Source: Desulfonatronum thiodismutans
Lineage (GTDB): Bacteria; Desulfobacterota; Desulfovibrionia; Desulfovibrionales; Desulfonatronaceae
Length of the DNA: 64,000 nt
Assembly (NCBI RefSeq): GCF_000717475.1
Contig: NZ_JPIK01000006.1
Location: forward strand, 47,670 to 111,669
Reading direction: 5' to 3'
The translations under genes were made by a program, and so were the position numbers. The first letter of the stretch is position 1; each line of letters starts with the position of its first letter. The notes below the pieces were generated by a model. It did not search any database and was not told the DNA's origin. It worked only from the letters and a program-made list of their open reading frames with translations. Of this stretch, positions 29,409 to 37,370 are shown in pieces.

Positions 29409-31697
29409 TCAAGCGGCCTCCACCCTGCACAGCAACGCCGAATGTGGCCAGGAGCCGATTTCCGGGCTGCAATGTTCCGGCTCCAGCGGGCAGAGCACGT
29501 TGGCGTTGGATTCGTAGACCCCGAACAATTCCGGAAGTTCTTGTTTGCGTTCCGGGAACCACCAGCCGTGCTGGGCGTCGGCCATGCGGGGGTGGATCCG
29601 GGGGGAGGTGCGCAGGCGCATCCGGATCTTGCCCTTGGGCGAGATCACGGACACCCATTGATCGTTCTCCAGGCCCAACTCCTGGGCCGTTTCCGGGTGC
29701 AGCAGGACCAGCGGGTCCGGATTCACCTTCCGGGCCGATGCAATCTGGCGCTGCTCGGAATGGTACATGGGCATGAACCGGCTGCCGGTGATCAGGACCA
29801 GTGGAAACTGCTCGGCCAGCTTCGGATCCCCGGCCGGGCTCCAGAGGGGCTCTTTGTAGGCGGGCAGGGGGTCGCAGCCCAGTTCCTCGAAGATGCTGGA
29901 GTACAGCTCCACCTTGCCCGACGGGGTGCCGAAGCCCGAGGTTTCGTAGCGCTTGAATTCGGGCGTGCCGAAAAAGCCGTACTGCTCGGTCAGCTCCCGG
30001 AAAGTCAGCCCCGTGGGCTCCAGGCGAAAATCGCAGGCCTGCTCCAGGTTTTCCCAAGGCCAGTCGTTTTCCTGGCCAAGGCGAAGACCCAGACTCCGGT
30101 AGAACTGGTAGGTGTCCCGGCGTTCGTAGAGCGGCTCGATGCCCGGAGGGCAGGCCATGCAGAACCCGCCGGTGACCCACAGCTCCGGCTGCTCCACCGT
30201 GGTGGCCGAGGGTAGGACATAGTCCGCCAGGGCCGCGGAGGGGGTCATGTAGTATTCCATGACCACGTACAGCTCCAGGGCGGTCAGGGCGTCGAAGACC
30301 ATCCGGGGGTCCGGGAAGGAGAGCATCGGGTTGCTGGCCACGGAGAACATGGCCGTGACCGGATAGGGCTTTTTGGTGATGGCCGCCTGGAACACGTCCC
30401 GGATGTGGGCCACGCAGGTTCGGTACATGGACGGCGGGTTGACCTGGCCCTGGGGCAGCTTCTGGTTGTTGGCTAGGTTGCGTTCCCAGCCGGGGAAGCC
30501 GAAAAAGGGATAGCTGTCCGCGCCGAGCTGCTTGGCCCGCTGCTCCGGGCCGATGGCCTCGGCGGCCACCAGGTCGAACTCCCCGCGCACTCGGGCCACC
30601 TCCGGGGTCTGGCCAAAGGTTTCCCCTCCCGGAATCTCCAGGTTGCCGGTGATGGCCCGTAAAATGGCCCGGGCCCGGGCGCACTGGGTGGAATTGATGC
30701 CCTGCTTGTCCAGGCCGTAGGCATAGGGCAGCTGGGCCGGCTTGGAGGTGGCGTAGATCCGGGCCGCCGCGGTGATCTGCTCCACCGGCAGCCAAGTGAT
30801 CTCGCTGACCTTTTCCGGGGTGTACTCCCGCACTGCGTCCTTAAGCTCGTCAAAGCCCACGGTCCACTGAGCCACGAAGTCCGCGTCGTACAATTCCTCC
30901 TCGAGGATCAGCCGTATCCAGCCCAGCATCAGGGCCAGGTCCGTGCCCGGCCGAATTTGCAGCCACATGTCCGCCAAGGCCACTTCCTCGATCTCCCGTG
31001 GATCGACCACGATGATTGTCGCTCCGTTGCGCTTGGCCTGCTGGGTGGCCGGCCAGGCTTGGATGGGCGAGGAATTGGCCGAGGCCTTGCCCCAGACCAC
31101 CAGGCACTTGGCCTGCCGGGCGTTGCCCCGGGCCATGCCGCCGTAGGTGGCGAACTCCGTGGCGTAGGACGGGCACATGCAGATGTTGTTCGCTCCACAG
31201 ACGTTGGCCGAGCCGAAGAGGTTGTAGAACCGACGACAATCCCAATGGTGGGTCCGGCTGGTGCCGTGGGTGAAGCCCAGGGTTTCCGGGCCATGGGCGT
31301 CCCGGAGCCGAGTCAGCTTGGCGGCCACCTCGTCCAGGGCCTGGTCCCAGGAAATCCGCTCCCATTTGCCCTCGCCCCGTGCTCCGACCCGCTTCAGCGG
31401 ATAATTGATCCGGTCCGGGTGATGGATATGCTCCGGCATAAGCAGGCCCCGCTCGCAAATCAGGCCACGGGTCACCGGATGGTCCGGATCCCCGCTGACT
31501 TCGAAGACCTTGCCGTCTTTCATGTGCAACAGGGTGCCGCAGCGCGGATGACACAACCCGCAATAGCTGCGACGTACCCCGTCCCGGGGCCCGGCCCCGG
31601 CCTGGGGGTTGTAGGCGTACAGGGGCAGACCGCTCAGGGCCAGGGACGAGGCGACCAGGGTCGAGTAGTGCAGAAAGGTCCGTCGGGTGATGCGCAT
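29409..31697 (-). CDS. Periplasmic molybdopterin oxidoreductase, orphan catalytic subunit
   Basis: 762 aa with a Tat signal (RRTFLHYSTLVASSLAL). The N-terminal [4Fe-4S] site is CGLCHPRC with the fourth Cys in GLICERG, followed by the Mo-bisMGD domains; NICMCPSYATEFATYGG is where family members place the molybdenum ligand, and a Cys is present. The layout resembles thiosulfate, polysulfide, tetrathionate or arsenate reductase catalytic subunits (PhsA/PsrA/ArrA group). No iron-sulfur B subunit or membrane C subunit is adjacent, so the electron partner and substrate are unknown. Confidence 0.82.
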   Translation of the reverse strand: MRITRRTFLHYSTLVASSLALSGLPLYAYNPQAGAGPRDGVRRSYCGLCHPRCGTLLHMKDGKVFEVSGDPDHPVTRGLICERGLLMPEHIHHPDRINYPLKRVGARGEGKWERISWDQALDEVAAKLTRLRDAHGPETLGFTHGTSRTHHWDCRRFYNLFGSANVCGANNICMCPSYATEFATYGGMARGNARQAKCLVVWGKASANSSPIQAWPATQQAKRNGATIIVVDPREIEEVALADMWLQIRPGTDLALMLGWIRLILEEELYDADFVAQWTVGFDELKDAVREYTPEKVSEITWLPVEQITAAARIYATSKPAQLPYAYGLDKQGINSTQCARARAILRAITGNLEIPGGETFGQTPEVARVRGEFDLVAAEAIGPEQRAKQLGADSYPFFGFPGWERNLANNQKLPQGQVNPPSMYRTCVAHIRDVFQAAITKKPYPVTAMFSVASNPMLSFPDPRMVFDALTALELYVVMEYYMTPSAALADYVLPSATTVEQPELWVTGGFCMACPPGIEPLYERRDTYQFYRSLGLRLGQENDWPWENLEQACDFRLEPTGLTFRELTEQYGFFGTPEFKRYETSGFGTPSGKVELYSSIFEELGCDPLPAYKEPLWSPAGDPKLAEQFPLVLITGSRFMPMYHSEQRQIASARKVNPDPLVLLHPETAQELGLENDQWVSVISPKGKIRMRLRTSPRIHPRMADAQHGWWFPERKQELPELFGVYESNANVLCPLEPEHCSPEIGSWPHSALLCRVEAA

Positions 31698-31750
31698 GGT
31701 TCCTCCCGTGCGTTGGGGGTCTGGGGGGCTTGGGGCGGGCTGGAAACCGG

Positions 31751-32728
31751 CTACAGAATCTCCTTGATGGCCGTGATCAGTTGTTCGTCGTCTGGAATGT
31801 AGAACCGCTCCAGCGGCGGGCTGGCCGGGACCGGGATGTCCGGGCCGGTGACACGGCGCAGGGGGGCCTTGAGCAGGTTGAAGCCCTCCTCCATGACCAC
31901 GGCAGCGATCTCCCCGCCGAAGCCTCCGGTGCGGGTGGCCTCGTGCAGGACCACCAGCCGACCGGTCTTGGCCACGGAAGTAAGGATGGTCTCCTTGTCC
32001 AGGGGGACCAGGGTGCGCAGATCCACGATCTCCACGCTGACGCCTTCCTGGGCCAGCTTTTCCGCGGCAGCCATGGCCACGCCGAGCATCCCGGACCAGG
32101 TGACCACGGTCACGTCCGTGCCCGGCCGCTTGACCTCGGCCTGGCCGATGGGAGTGAGATAGTCGTTTTCCGGCACGGGCATGGGCGCGAAATACAGACC
32201 CATATGCTCGATGAAAATCACCGGGTTGTCATCCCGGATCGCCGACTTGAGCAGGCCCTTGGCGTCCGCCGCCGTGGCCGGCATGACCACCTTCAGGCCG
32301 GGGCAATGGGCCGCCCAGGCTTCAAGATTGTGCGAATGCTGGCATCCGGCCCCGAATCCCGCGCCGGATTTCATGCGCACCACAAGGGGAAAAGTAGATT
32401 TGCCGCCGGACAGATAGCGCAGCTTGGCCGCGTGGTTGACGATCATGTCCGAGGCCAGGGTGAAAAAGGGGTTGAACATGATCTCCACCACCGGGCGCAG
32501 TCCGGCCTCGGCCGCGCCCACGGCCAGCCCGGCAATGGCCGCTTCGGAAACCGGGGTGTCCTTGACCCGCCCCGGTCCGAATTCTTCCAACAGGCCGTGG
32601 GTGGGAAACATGGGGTTCAAGTGAATGCTCACGCCCACGCCTTCCCCGGCGATGAACACGTTGGGGTCGCGGTGCATTTCCTCCCGCAGGGCTTGGTTCA
32701 CGGCTTGTCCCATTCCTAATTTTTGCAT
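31751..32728 (-). CDS. 2-oxoacid dehydrogenase E1 component, beta subunit
   Basis: 325 aa, transketolase-like pyrimidine-binding half plus C-terminal domain: VFIAGEGVG, DTPVSEAAIAGLAVGAA, GAGCQHSHNLEAW and the VDLRTLVPLDKETI strand. With the alpha subunit upstream it forms a thiamine-diphosphate E1 for pyruvate, acetoin or branched-chain 2-oxoacids. ATG 32728 is chosen for AAGGAAGGA just upstream. No E2 or E3 gene is next to it. Confidence 0.88.
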   Translation of the reverse strand: MQKLGMGQAVNQALREEMHRDPNVFIAGEGVGVSIHLNPMFPTHGLLEEFGPGRVKDTPVSEAAIAGLAVGAAEAGLRPVVEIMFNPFFTLASDMIVNHAAKLRYLSGGKSTFPLVVRMKSGAGFGAGCQHSHNLEAWAAHCPGLKVVMPATAADAKGLLKSAIRDDNPVIFIEHMGLYFAPMPVPENDYLTPIGQAEVKRPGTDVTVVTWSGMLGVAMAAAEKLAQEGVSVEIVDLRTLVPLDKETILTSVAKTGRLVVLHEATRTGGFGGEIAAVVMEEGFNLLKAPLRRVTGPDIPVPASPPLERFYIPDDEQLITAIKEIL

Positions 32729-32779
32729 GGCGTCCTTCCTTGTGGCAAAAATTTCTTCGGATTTCATGTCAACGGACTG

Positions 32780-33742
32780 CTACGCGAACACATCCTCCAG
32801 CGCCTCCTCCGGGCTGGGGTACGGACTGTCCTCGGCAAAACGGACCGCTTCCTTCACGAGAGCCTCGGCCCGGTCGTCCATTGCCTGAACGTCCGCGGCG
32901 GTGATCAGCCCTTGGGCCAGGAGGTCGTCCCGCAGGCGGGGGATAGGGCATTTTTCCTTCCAGGCGCGGATCTCTTCCTTGGGCTGGTAGTGCTGGGGAT
33001 CAGCTTCTCCATGGCCCCGGCAGCGGTAGGTCCTGCACTCGATGAGGCTCGGCCCCTCCCCGGCCAATGCACGCTCCCTGGCCTCCCGCACGGCCTGGTA
33101 CACGGCCAGGGCGTCGTTGCCGTCCACCGCCTCGCCGGGCATGGCGTAGGCCGAGGCCCGGTCGGCCATGCTCGGGTTCGGGGCGTGCTCTTCATAGCGC
33201 TGGGCCCCGGCGTAGACGTTGTTCTCGCAGATGAAGATCACCGGCAGCCGCCACAGCGCGGCCAGGTTCATGGCCTCGTGCACCGAGCCCTCGGCAGCCG
33301 CGCCGTCGCCGAAAAAGCAGACCGTGACCCGCTGCTCGCCCTTGTACTGCTGGGCAAAGGCCCGACCCACGGCAATGGGCGGCCCGGCCCCGACCACGGT
33401 GGAGGTGCAGGGCGCGTTGACCTCGGGCACGGCCAGATGCAGCGTGCCGCTCTTGCCCTTGTTGCAGCCGGTGCGCTTGCAGTAGATTTCGGCCATCAGG
33501 GTGTTGGGGTCGGCCCCCTTGGCCAGGAGGTGATTGTGGCTGCGGTGGTTGGTGATGATCACGTCCTCCGGTTCCAGGGCCGCGCAGGCCCCGGAGCCCA
33601 CGGCCTCCTGGCCGGTGCTGAGGATCATCATCCCCGGAATCTTGCCCTCGATCTTGCATAGCTCCGTCAGTTCGTCCTCAAAGCGACGGGACAGAAGCAT
33701 GGTCCAGAGCATTTCCTTCTGTTTCTCCGCGCTGATCTTCAT
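32780..33742 (-). CDS. 2-oxoacid dehydrogenase E1 component, alpha subunit
   Basis: 320 aa. The thiamine-diphosphate motif is plain: CFFGDGAAAEGSVHEA ending in ENN. MLLSRRFEDELTEL and LSTGQEAVGSG open the fold. First gene of the E1 pair, 51 bases before the beta subunit. ATG 33742 has GGAGG upstream. Acetoin dehydrogenase (AcoA) or pyruvate dehydrogenase are the likeliest types. Confidence 0.88.
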   Translation of the reverse strand: MKISAEKQKEMLWTMLLSRRFEDELTELCKIEGKIPGMMILSTGQEAVGSGACAALEPEDVIITNHRSHNHLLAKGADPNTLMAEIYCKRTGCNKGKSGTLHLAVPEVNAPCTSTVVGAGPPIAVGRAFAQQYKGEQRVTVCFFGDGAAAEGSVHEAMNLAALWRLPVIFICENNVYAGAQRYEEHAPNPSMADRASAYAMPGEAVDGNDALAVYQAVREARERALAGEGPSLIECRTYRCRGHGEADPQHYQPKEEIRAWKEKCPIPRLRDDLLAQGLITAADVQAMDDRAEALVKEAVRFAEDSPYPSPEEALEDVFA

Positions 33743-33938
33743 GAAACCTCCGTGCGTTGACATGGTTGCGGGCGGTACCGCGCGGCGTTGCGGCCAGACG
33801 TTTGATGTAAGAAATGGCGTAGCAGGAAAACAATGCTTCTTGAACCCCCTCGGGAGAGGGTTCCGCGGATGTCGGTGGAGAGGATATGATTTTCCGGTCC
33901 GGACTATTCGTGCCGGGCCGGAAGGGAGCGGAAGAGCG

Positions 33939-33962
33939 AAAAGGCCGCCGGAGTGGCGGCCT
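33939..33962 (-). terminator. Terminator of the TraB-family gene
   Basis: On the minus strand GGCCGCC-ACTCC-GGCGGCC is followed by TTTT; it starts five bases after the stop at 33967. The rest of the 224-base gap to the E1 alpha start shows no gene. Confidence 0.7.
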
Positions 33963-33966
33963 GTGT

Positions 33967-35202
33967 CTAAAAGGTCCGGGCCGCGATCCAGCCGCCGGAG
34001 ATGAAGGCTGCCAGGGAACTGCCCAGGTTGACCAGGGCGACCACCAGCAGAATCCGGCACAAGGGGTTGGTCCAGAAGCCTTTCAGTGAGGTGATGGCCT
34101 GGGGCAGGTCTTCCAGGTCCGCCACGGTGGGTCGGCGGATTACGGCCTGGACGAATCCGGCCACGAACCCGGCGGCGATCATCGGGTTCAGGCTGGTGAA
34201 CGGCGAGGCGACCATGGCCGTGAGCACGGTCAACGGATGGGCCCAGGCCAACACCGCGCCCAGTCCGGCAAGAACGCTGTTCAGGGCGACCCAGATGATG
34301 GCCGATTCCATGGCGTGGGCCTGGCCTTCCTTGAGAAATCCCCAGGCGATCAGGGCCACGATGGCAATGGGAATGGCCCATTTCAGGAAGGAGCCGATAT
34401 TGGATTTCGGCGGCAGGACCGTCAGGGGCCCAAGGTCCGTATCCTGGTGAATGTGGTTTTCTATCCCGGCCACATGCCCGGCCCCGACCACGGCGACCAC
34501 GGTTTGGCCTGGGGCCTCGCGGATCTTCTGGGCCAGGAACAGATCGCGCTCGTCGATGAGTCGTCGCTTGACCTGGGGGAATTCATCCGCGAAGGCGTCC
34601 ATCAGGATTTCCATCTGGTCCTTTTTCTTCAAGGACTCGATCACTTCATCGTCGATTTTGCCAGCAAAGATCAGCCCCATCAGCAACTGACCGACCATTT
34701 TGAATTTTTCAATAAAGCCGAGATGCCGCCAGGTCCGCTTCAGCGTGATCTCTACCTCCCGGTCCGCCAGGATCAGATGGGCGCCGGTCTCCTTGGCCAA
34801 ACGCACGCCCTCGGCCATGTCCGCCCCGGGCTGGATGCCCAGTTGATCGCCCAGCTTGCGATAGAATGAGGAAAGGATCAGTTGGGCCAGCAGAAACGGG
34901 GTCTTGCGTTCCCGGATCACCCGCATGATGTCCATCTTGCGCCAGCCTTCCCGGTCTATCAGGGCCCGATGCCGGGACGGGCAGAGTTCCACGCAGATGG
35001 TGTCCGGATGGACCATTTCCACCGTGGTCCGGACGTCCTCAACGCTCTGCTTGGACACATGGGCCGTGCCCACGAGATACACGTCCTTCTCGCCCACCCG
35101 GACGTGCTTTACGCAGGACGGAAGTTCAAGGGCTTGGGCCTGTTGGTCCGTTTCGGCCGCTTCGAAAGGGGGGGATGACGGGGAAGTTGATTCTGGATGC
35201 AT
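33967..35202 (-). CDS. TraB/PrgY-family membrane protein
   Basis: About 411 aa. An N-terminal TraB domain (~30-260) with GTAHVS, CVELCPSRHRAL, LADREVEIT and VVGAGHVAGI, the conserved Gly/His/Glu positions of the family, then four or so membrane helices in the last 150 residues. Relatives include the enterococcal pheromone-shutdown protein PrgY; a metal-dependent peptidase-like role has been proposed for the family. Function in this organism unknown. Start is uncertain; 35202 and 35256 are both possible and neither has a clear ribosome site. Confidence 0.8.
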   Translation of the reverse strand: MHPESTSPSSPPFEAAETDQQAQALELPSCVKHVRVGEKDVYLVGTAHVSKQSVEDVRTTVEMVHPDTICVELCPSRHRALIDREGWRKMDIMRVIRERKTPFLLAQLILSSFYRKLGDQLGIQPGADMAEGVRLAKETGAHLILADREVEITLKRTWRHLGFIEKFKMVGQLLMGLIFAGKIDDEVIESLKKKDQMEILMDAFADEFPQVKRRLIDERDLFLAQKIREAPGQTVVAVVGAGHVAGIENHIHQDTDLGPLTVLPPKSNIGSFLKWAIPIAIVALIAWGFLKEGQAHAMESAIIWVALNSVLAGLGAVLAWAHPLTVLTAMVASPFTSLNPMIAAGFVAGFVQAVIRRPTVADLEDLPQAITSLKGFWTNPLCRILLVVALVNLGSSLAAFISGGWIAARTF

Positions 35203-35387
35203 TCGATTTGATTCTGGAAAGAGGGATGAAGCCGGGCAGCAGTTCATTTTGAGCACGGCAAAAAATGGAATTATCTACACCGTGCCGGATTGGAGGGCAA
35301 GCGGGCGGCAAGGCGTCGTTTTTAGAAACCTCATGTGGCCGAAACTCCTATCCTGATGAATGGTTTCAGCCGCAAAAAACGTAACTG

Positions 35388-35530
35388 CTCAAAAACTTGT
35401 GGCGAGCATGGCCTGGATGCCCGCCTTCGCGGGCATGACGAGCTTGGAAGCGCATCCCTATGAAGTCATTCCCGCGAAGGCGGGAATCCAGGTGCAAGGC
35501 AGCTATCAGGCTGTGCCCGACCTTTTTGAG
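35388..35530. repeat. Dispersed imperfect palindromic repeat, copy 1
   Basis: A block of about 143 bp with arms TGCCCGCCTTCGCGGGCATG and CATTCCCGCGAAGGCGGGAA. A diverged second copy lies at 61639-61799 with the same flanks (CTCAAAAA... and CCCGACTTT...). Such repeats are common at the edges of accessory regions. The remainder of the 461-base gap 35203-35663 holds no supportable gene. Confidence 0.75.
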
Positions 35531-35663
35531 AAATTATGCAAAAACCATGAAAACGAACCTGGGACTTGAATCCAGTATCATGAAGGAAAGGTGGTGTGTG
35601 ACAAATAATAAGCTTGGCTCTCGTTTGTCGCCAAAATGCACACGTCCATGCAAGTATTCATCT

Positions 35664-35943
35664 ATGAAACTGCTTGACTGGAATCATGAGAAGAACCAAT
35701 GGTTGAAGGATGAGCGGCATTGTGTTTGAAGACATCGTTTACCACTTGAACCATGGCGGGCTTCTGGACGTGATGGATCATCCAAACCAGGCGAGGTATC
35801 CTGGCCAGCGGATTTTCATTGTCAACGCCGAGGGCTACGCCTACATCGTGCCGTTTGTCGAAGATGACGAGGTCATTTTCATGAAGACGATCATCCCCAG
35901 CCGAAGGATGACCAAGTTGTATCTCGGAGGTGATTCAGAATGA
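35664..35943 (+). pseudogene. Type II toxin gene, apparently frameshifted near its start
   Basis: The frame from ATG 35664 gives MKLLDWNHEKNQWLKDER and then stops; the continuation, in another frame from about 35710, reads GIVFEDIVYHLNHGGL and on to YPGQRIFIVNAEGYAYIVPF. Members of this small toxin family (BrnT-like), as I recall them, run ...ERGISFEDVV... without a break, so two bases seem lost near 35717. The downstream part (77 aa from ATG 35710, with AAGG just before it) could still be made as a shortened protein. The antitoxin gene follows with a four-base overlap. Confidence 0.65.
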
Positions 35944-36212
35944 GACTGACGCGGGAAGAACAGGAACTCTTGGAATCGGTTGAAAAGGGAGAATGGAAGC
36001 GTGTCGAGGGTTTCGAGCAGGAGGCTGCTCGTTACCGCGAGGCGGCCCGGGCCACCATGCGCAAAGACAAGCGTGTGAATATCCGGATGACGGAGCGAGA
36101 TTTCATCCATTTCCAAAAGGCCGCTTTGCGGGAAGGGCTTCCCTATCAGACCCTCATTTCCAGCATTTTACACAAATACATCAATGGACGACTTGTGGAG
36201 AAGGCGAATTGA
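35940..36212 (+). CDS. CopG/BrnA-like antitoxin (ribbon-helix-helix)
   Basis: 90 aa with a C-terminal ribbon-helix-helix: KRVNIRMTERDFIHFQKAA and LPYQTLISSILHKYINGRL are typical of CopG-type antitoxins of type II systems. It would bind its toxin and repress their promoter. It overlaps the preceding toxin frame by four bases. With the toxin broken, it may persist as a lone antitoxin. Confidence 0.78.
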   Translation: MRLTREEQELLESVEKGEWKRVEGFEQEAARYREAARATMRKDKRVNIRMTERDFIHFQKAALREGLPYQTLISSILHKYINGRLVEKAN

Positions 36213-36813
36213 GGCAGTGCCGCCTTTGCTTCATGATAATTGCTACTTGGACACAGCAGAAAGATCGTTCACTCTCTCGCTGATCGGCAGCGACACGAAA
36301 AGCCCGCTGAGGGTGAAAGCTACCATTCCTCGCCAGCCTTCTCCACAACATACGCAAAATATTCCGGGTGCTCCCGAAACACTGGCAAAGATCTCATGCC
36401 AGACATCGTGGGCAACGAGTCTTGCACCACGGTATCGGCTAATCAGCCATTGATTTAGAAAAACGCCGCGATCTCGGCGACTGCGTAGGGATAATATCCG
36501 GGCATCATCATCTTCAATGATTTCAAGGCAACCTTTTTGAAAATATCTTATCGCCACAAGCCCCGTGTCTGGTGTAGAGTTCCAACATTTCCTTTGGCCA
36601 GAGTGATCACAAATCGCACCTATGTTATTCCGGCAGCATCAGGCGACTTTGGCCGCAACCGACGATCCTGGCCGGTTTTTCCTGGTGGATAATGGACGTG
36701 GCGCGGGAAACTGGTCTTTGCCTTGACGCGGCTTTCCAGGGGCGGATAACCAGGGACGAATTGCTACACCCCGGACGAGAGGTGGTACATATCCGCGACA
36801 AGGGAGGCGCGTC
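36213..36813. other. 601-base stretch without a convincing gene
   Basis: No frame here has a ribosome site or a recognised domain. A minus-strand frame at 36243-36557 (104 aa) and a plus-strand frame at 36692-36874 lack support. The composition is mixed and the stretch may hold decayed mobile-element sequence. Confidence 0.5.
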
Positions 36814-37353
36814 ATGGCAGATTTGGTTCCAATGGAGAGCATCACCGGGAAAATTCTCGTTCTTCGCGGCTTGAGGGTCATGCTGGATCGTGACCTGGCT
36901 GACCTGTACGGAGTCGAGACCAAACTTCTCAAGCGACAAGTGCGTAGAAATATTGATCGATTCCCAGACGATTTCATGTTTGAGTTGACACCGGAGGAGC
37001 TGAATAATTGGAGGTGCCAATTTGGCACCTCCAAATCAGACAAGATGGGCTTGCGGTATCCGCCCTTGGCCTTCACCGAACAGGGCGTGGCCATGCTGTC
37101 CACGGTTTTGAACAGCAAGCTGGCCATCCAGGTCAACATCCAGATCATGCGCGCCTTCACCAAGCTGCGCCAGATGCTGGCTACTCATGAGGACTTGCGG
37201 CGCAAGATCGAGGATATGGAATCCAGGTACGACGAGCAATTCCGGGTCGTATTCGAGGCCATCCGTCAGCTTTTGGCTTCGGAGGAGCAGCCGGAGCGGA
37301 GGATTGGGTTTGTGAGGGAGGATGCCCAAGAGTTTGGGGCTACGAGGGATTGA
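36814..37353 (+). CDS. ORF6N-domain protein (phage-type DNA-binding)
   Basis: 179 aa. The N-terminal ORF6N domain (~8-95) is clear from RGLRVMLDRDLADLYGVETK, RFPDDFMFELTPEE and YPPLAFTEQGVAMLS, followed by a coiled region with EDLRRKIEDMESRYDEQF. ORF6N domains occur in phage antirepressors and in chromosomal islands. It has AAGGGAGG before ATG 36814 and ends 17 bases before the cas12b start, so the two may be co-transcribed. A role in the CRISPR system is not known; it may simply mark a phage-derived island. Confidence 0.85.
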   Translation: MADLVPMESITGKILVLRGLRVMLDRDLADLYGVETKLLKRQVRRNIDRFPDDFMFELTPEELNNWRCQFGTSKSDKMGLRYPPLAFTEQGVAMLSTVLNSKLAIQVNIQIMRAFTKLRQMLATHEDLRRKIEDMESRYDEQFRVVFEAIRQLLASEEQPERRIGFVREDAQEFGATRD

Positions 37354-37370
37354 CCCTGTCAGGAAATGAT

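Noticed and set aside
36243..36557. Minus-strand 104-aa gene beside the antitoxin
   Set aside because: No ribosome site, no homology that I recognise, odd composition; treated as non-coding.
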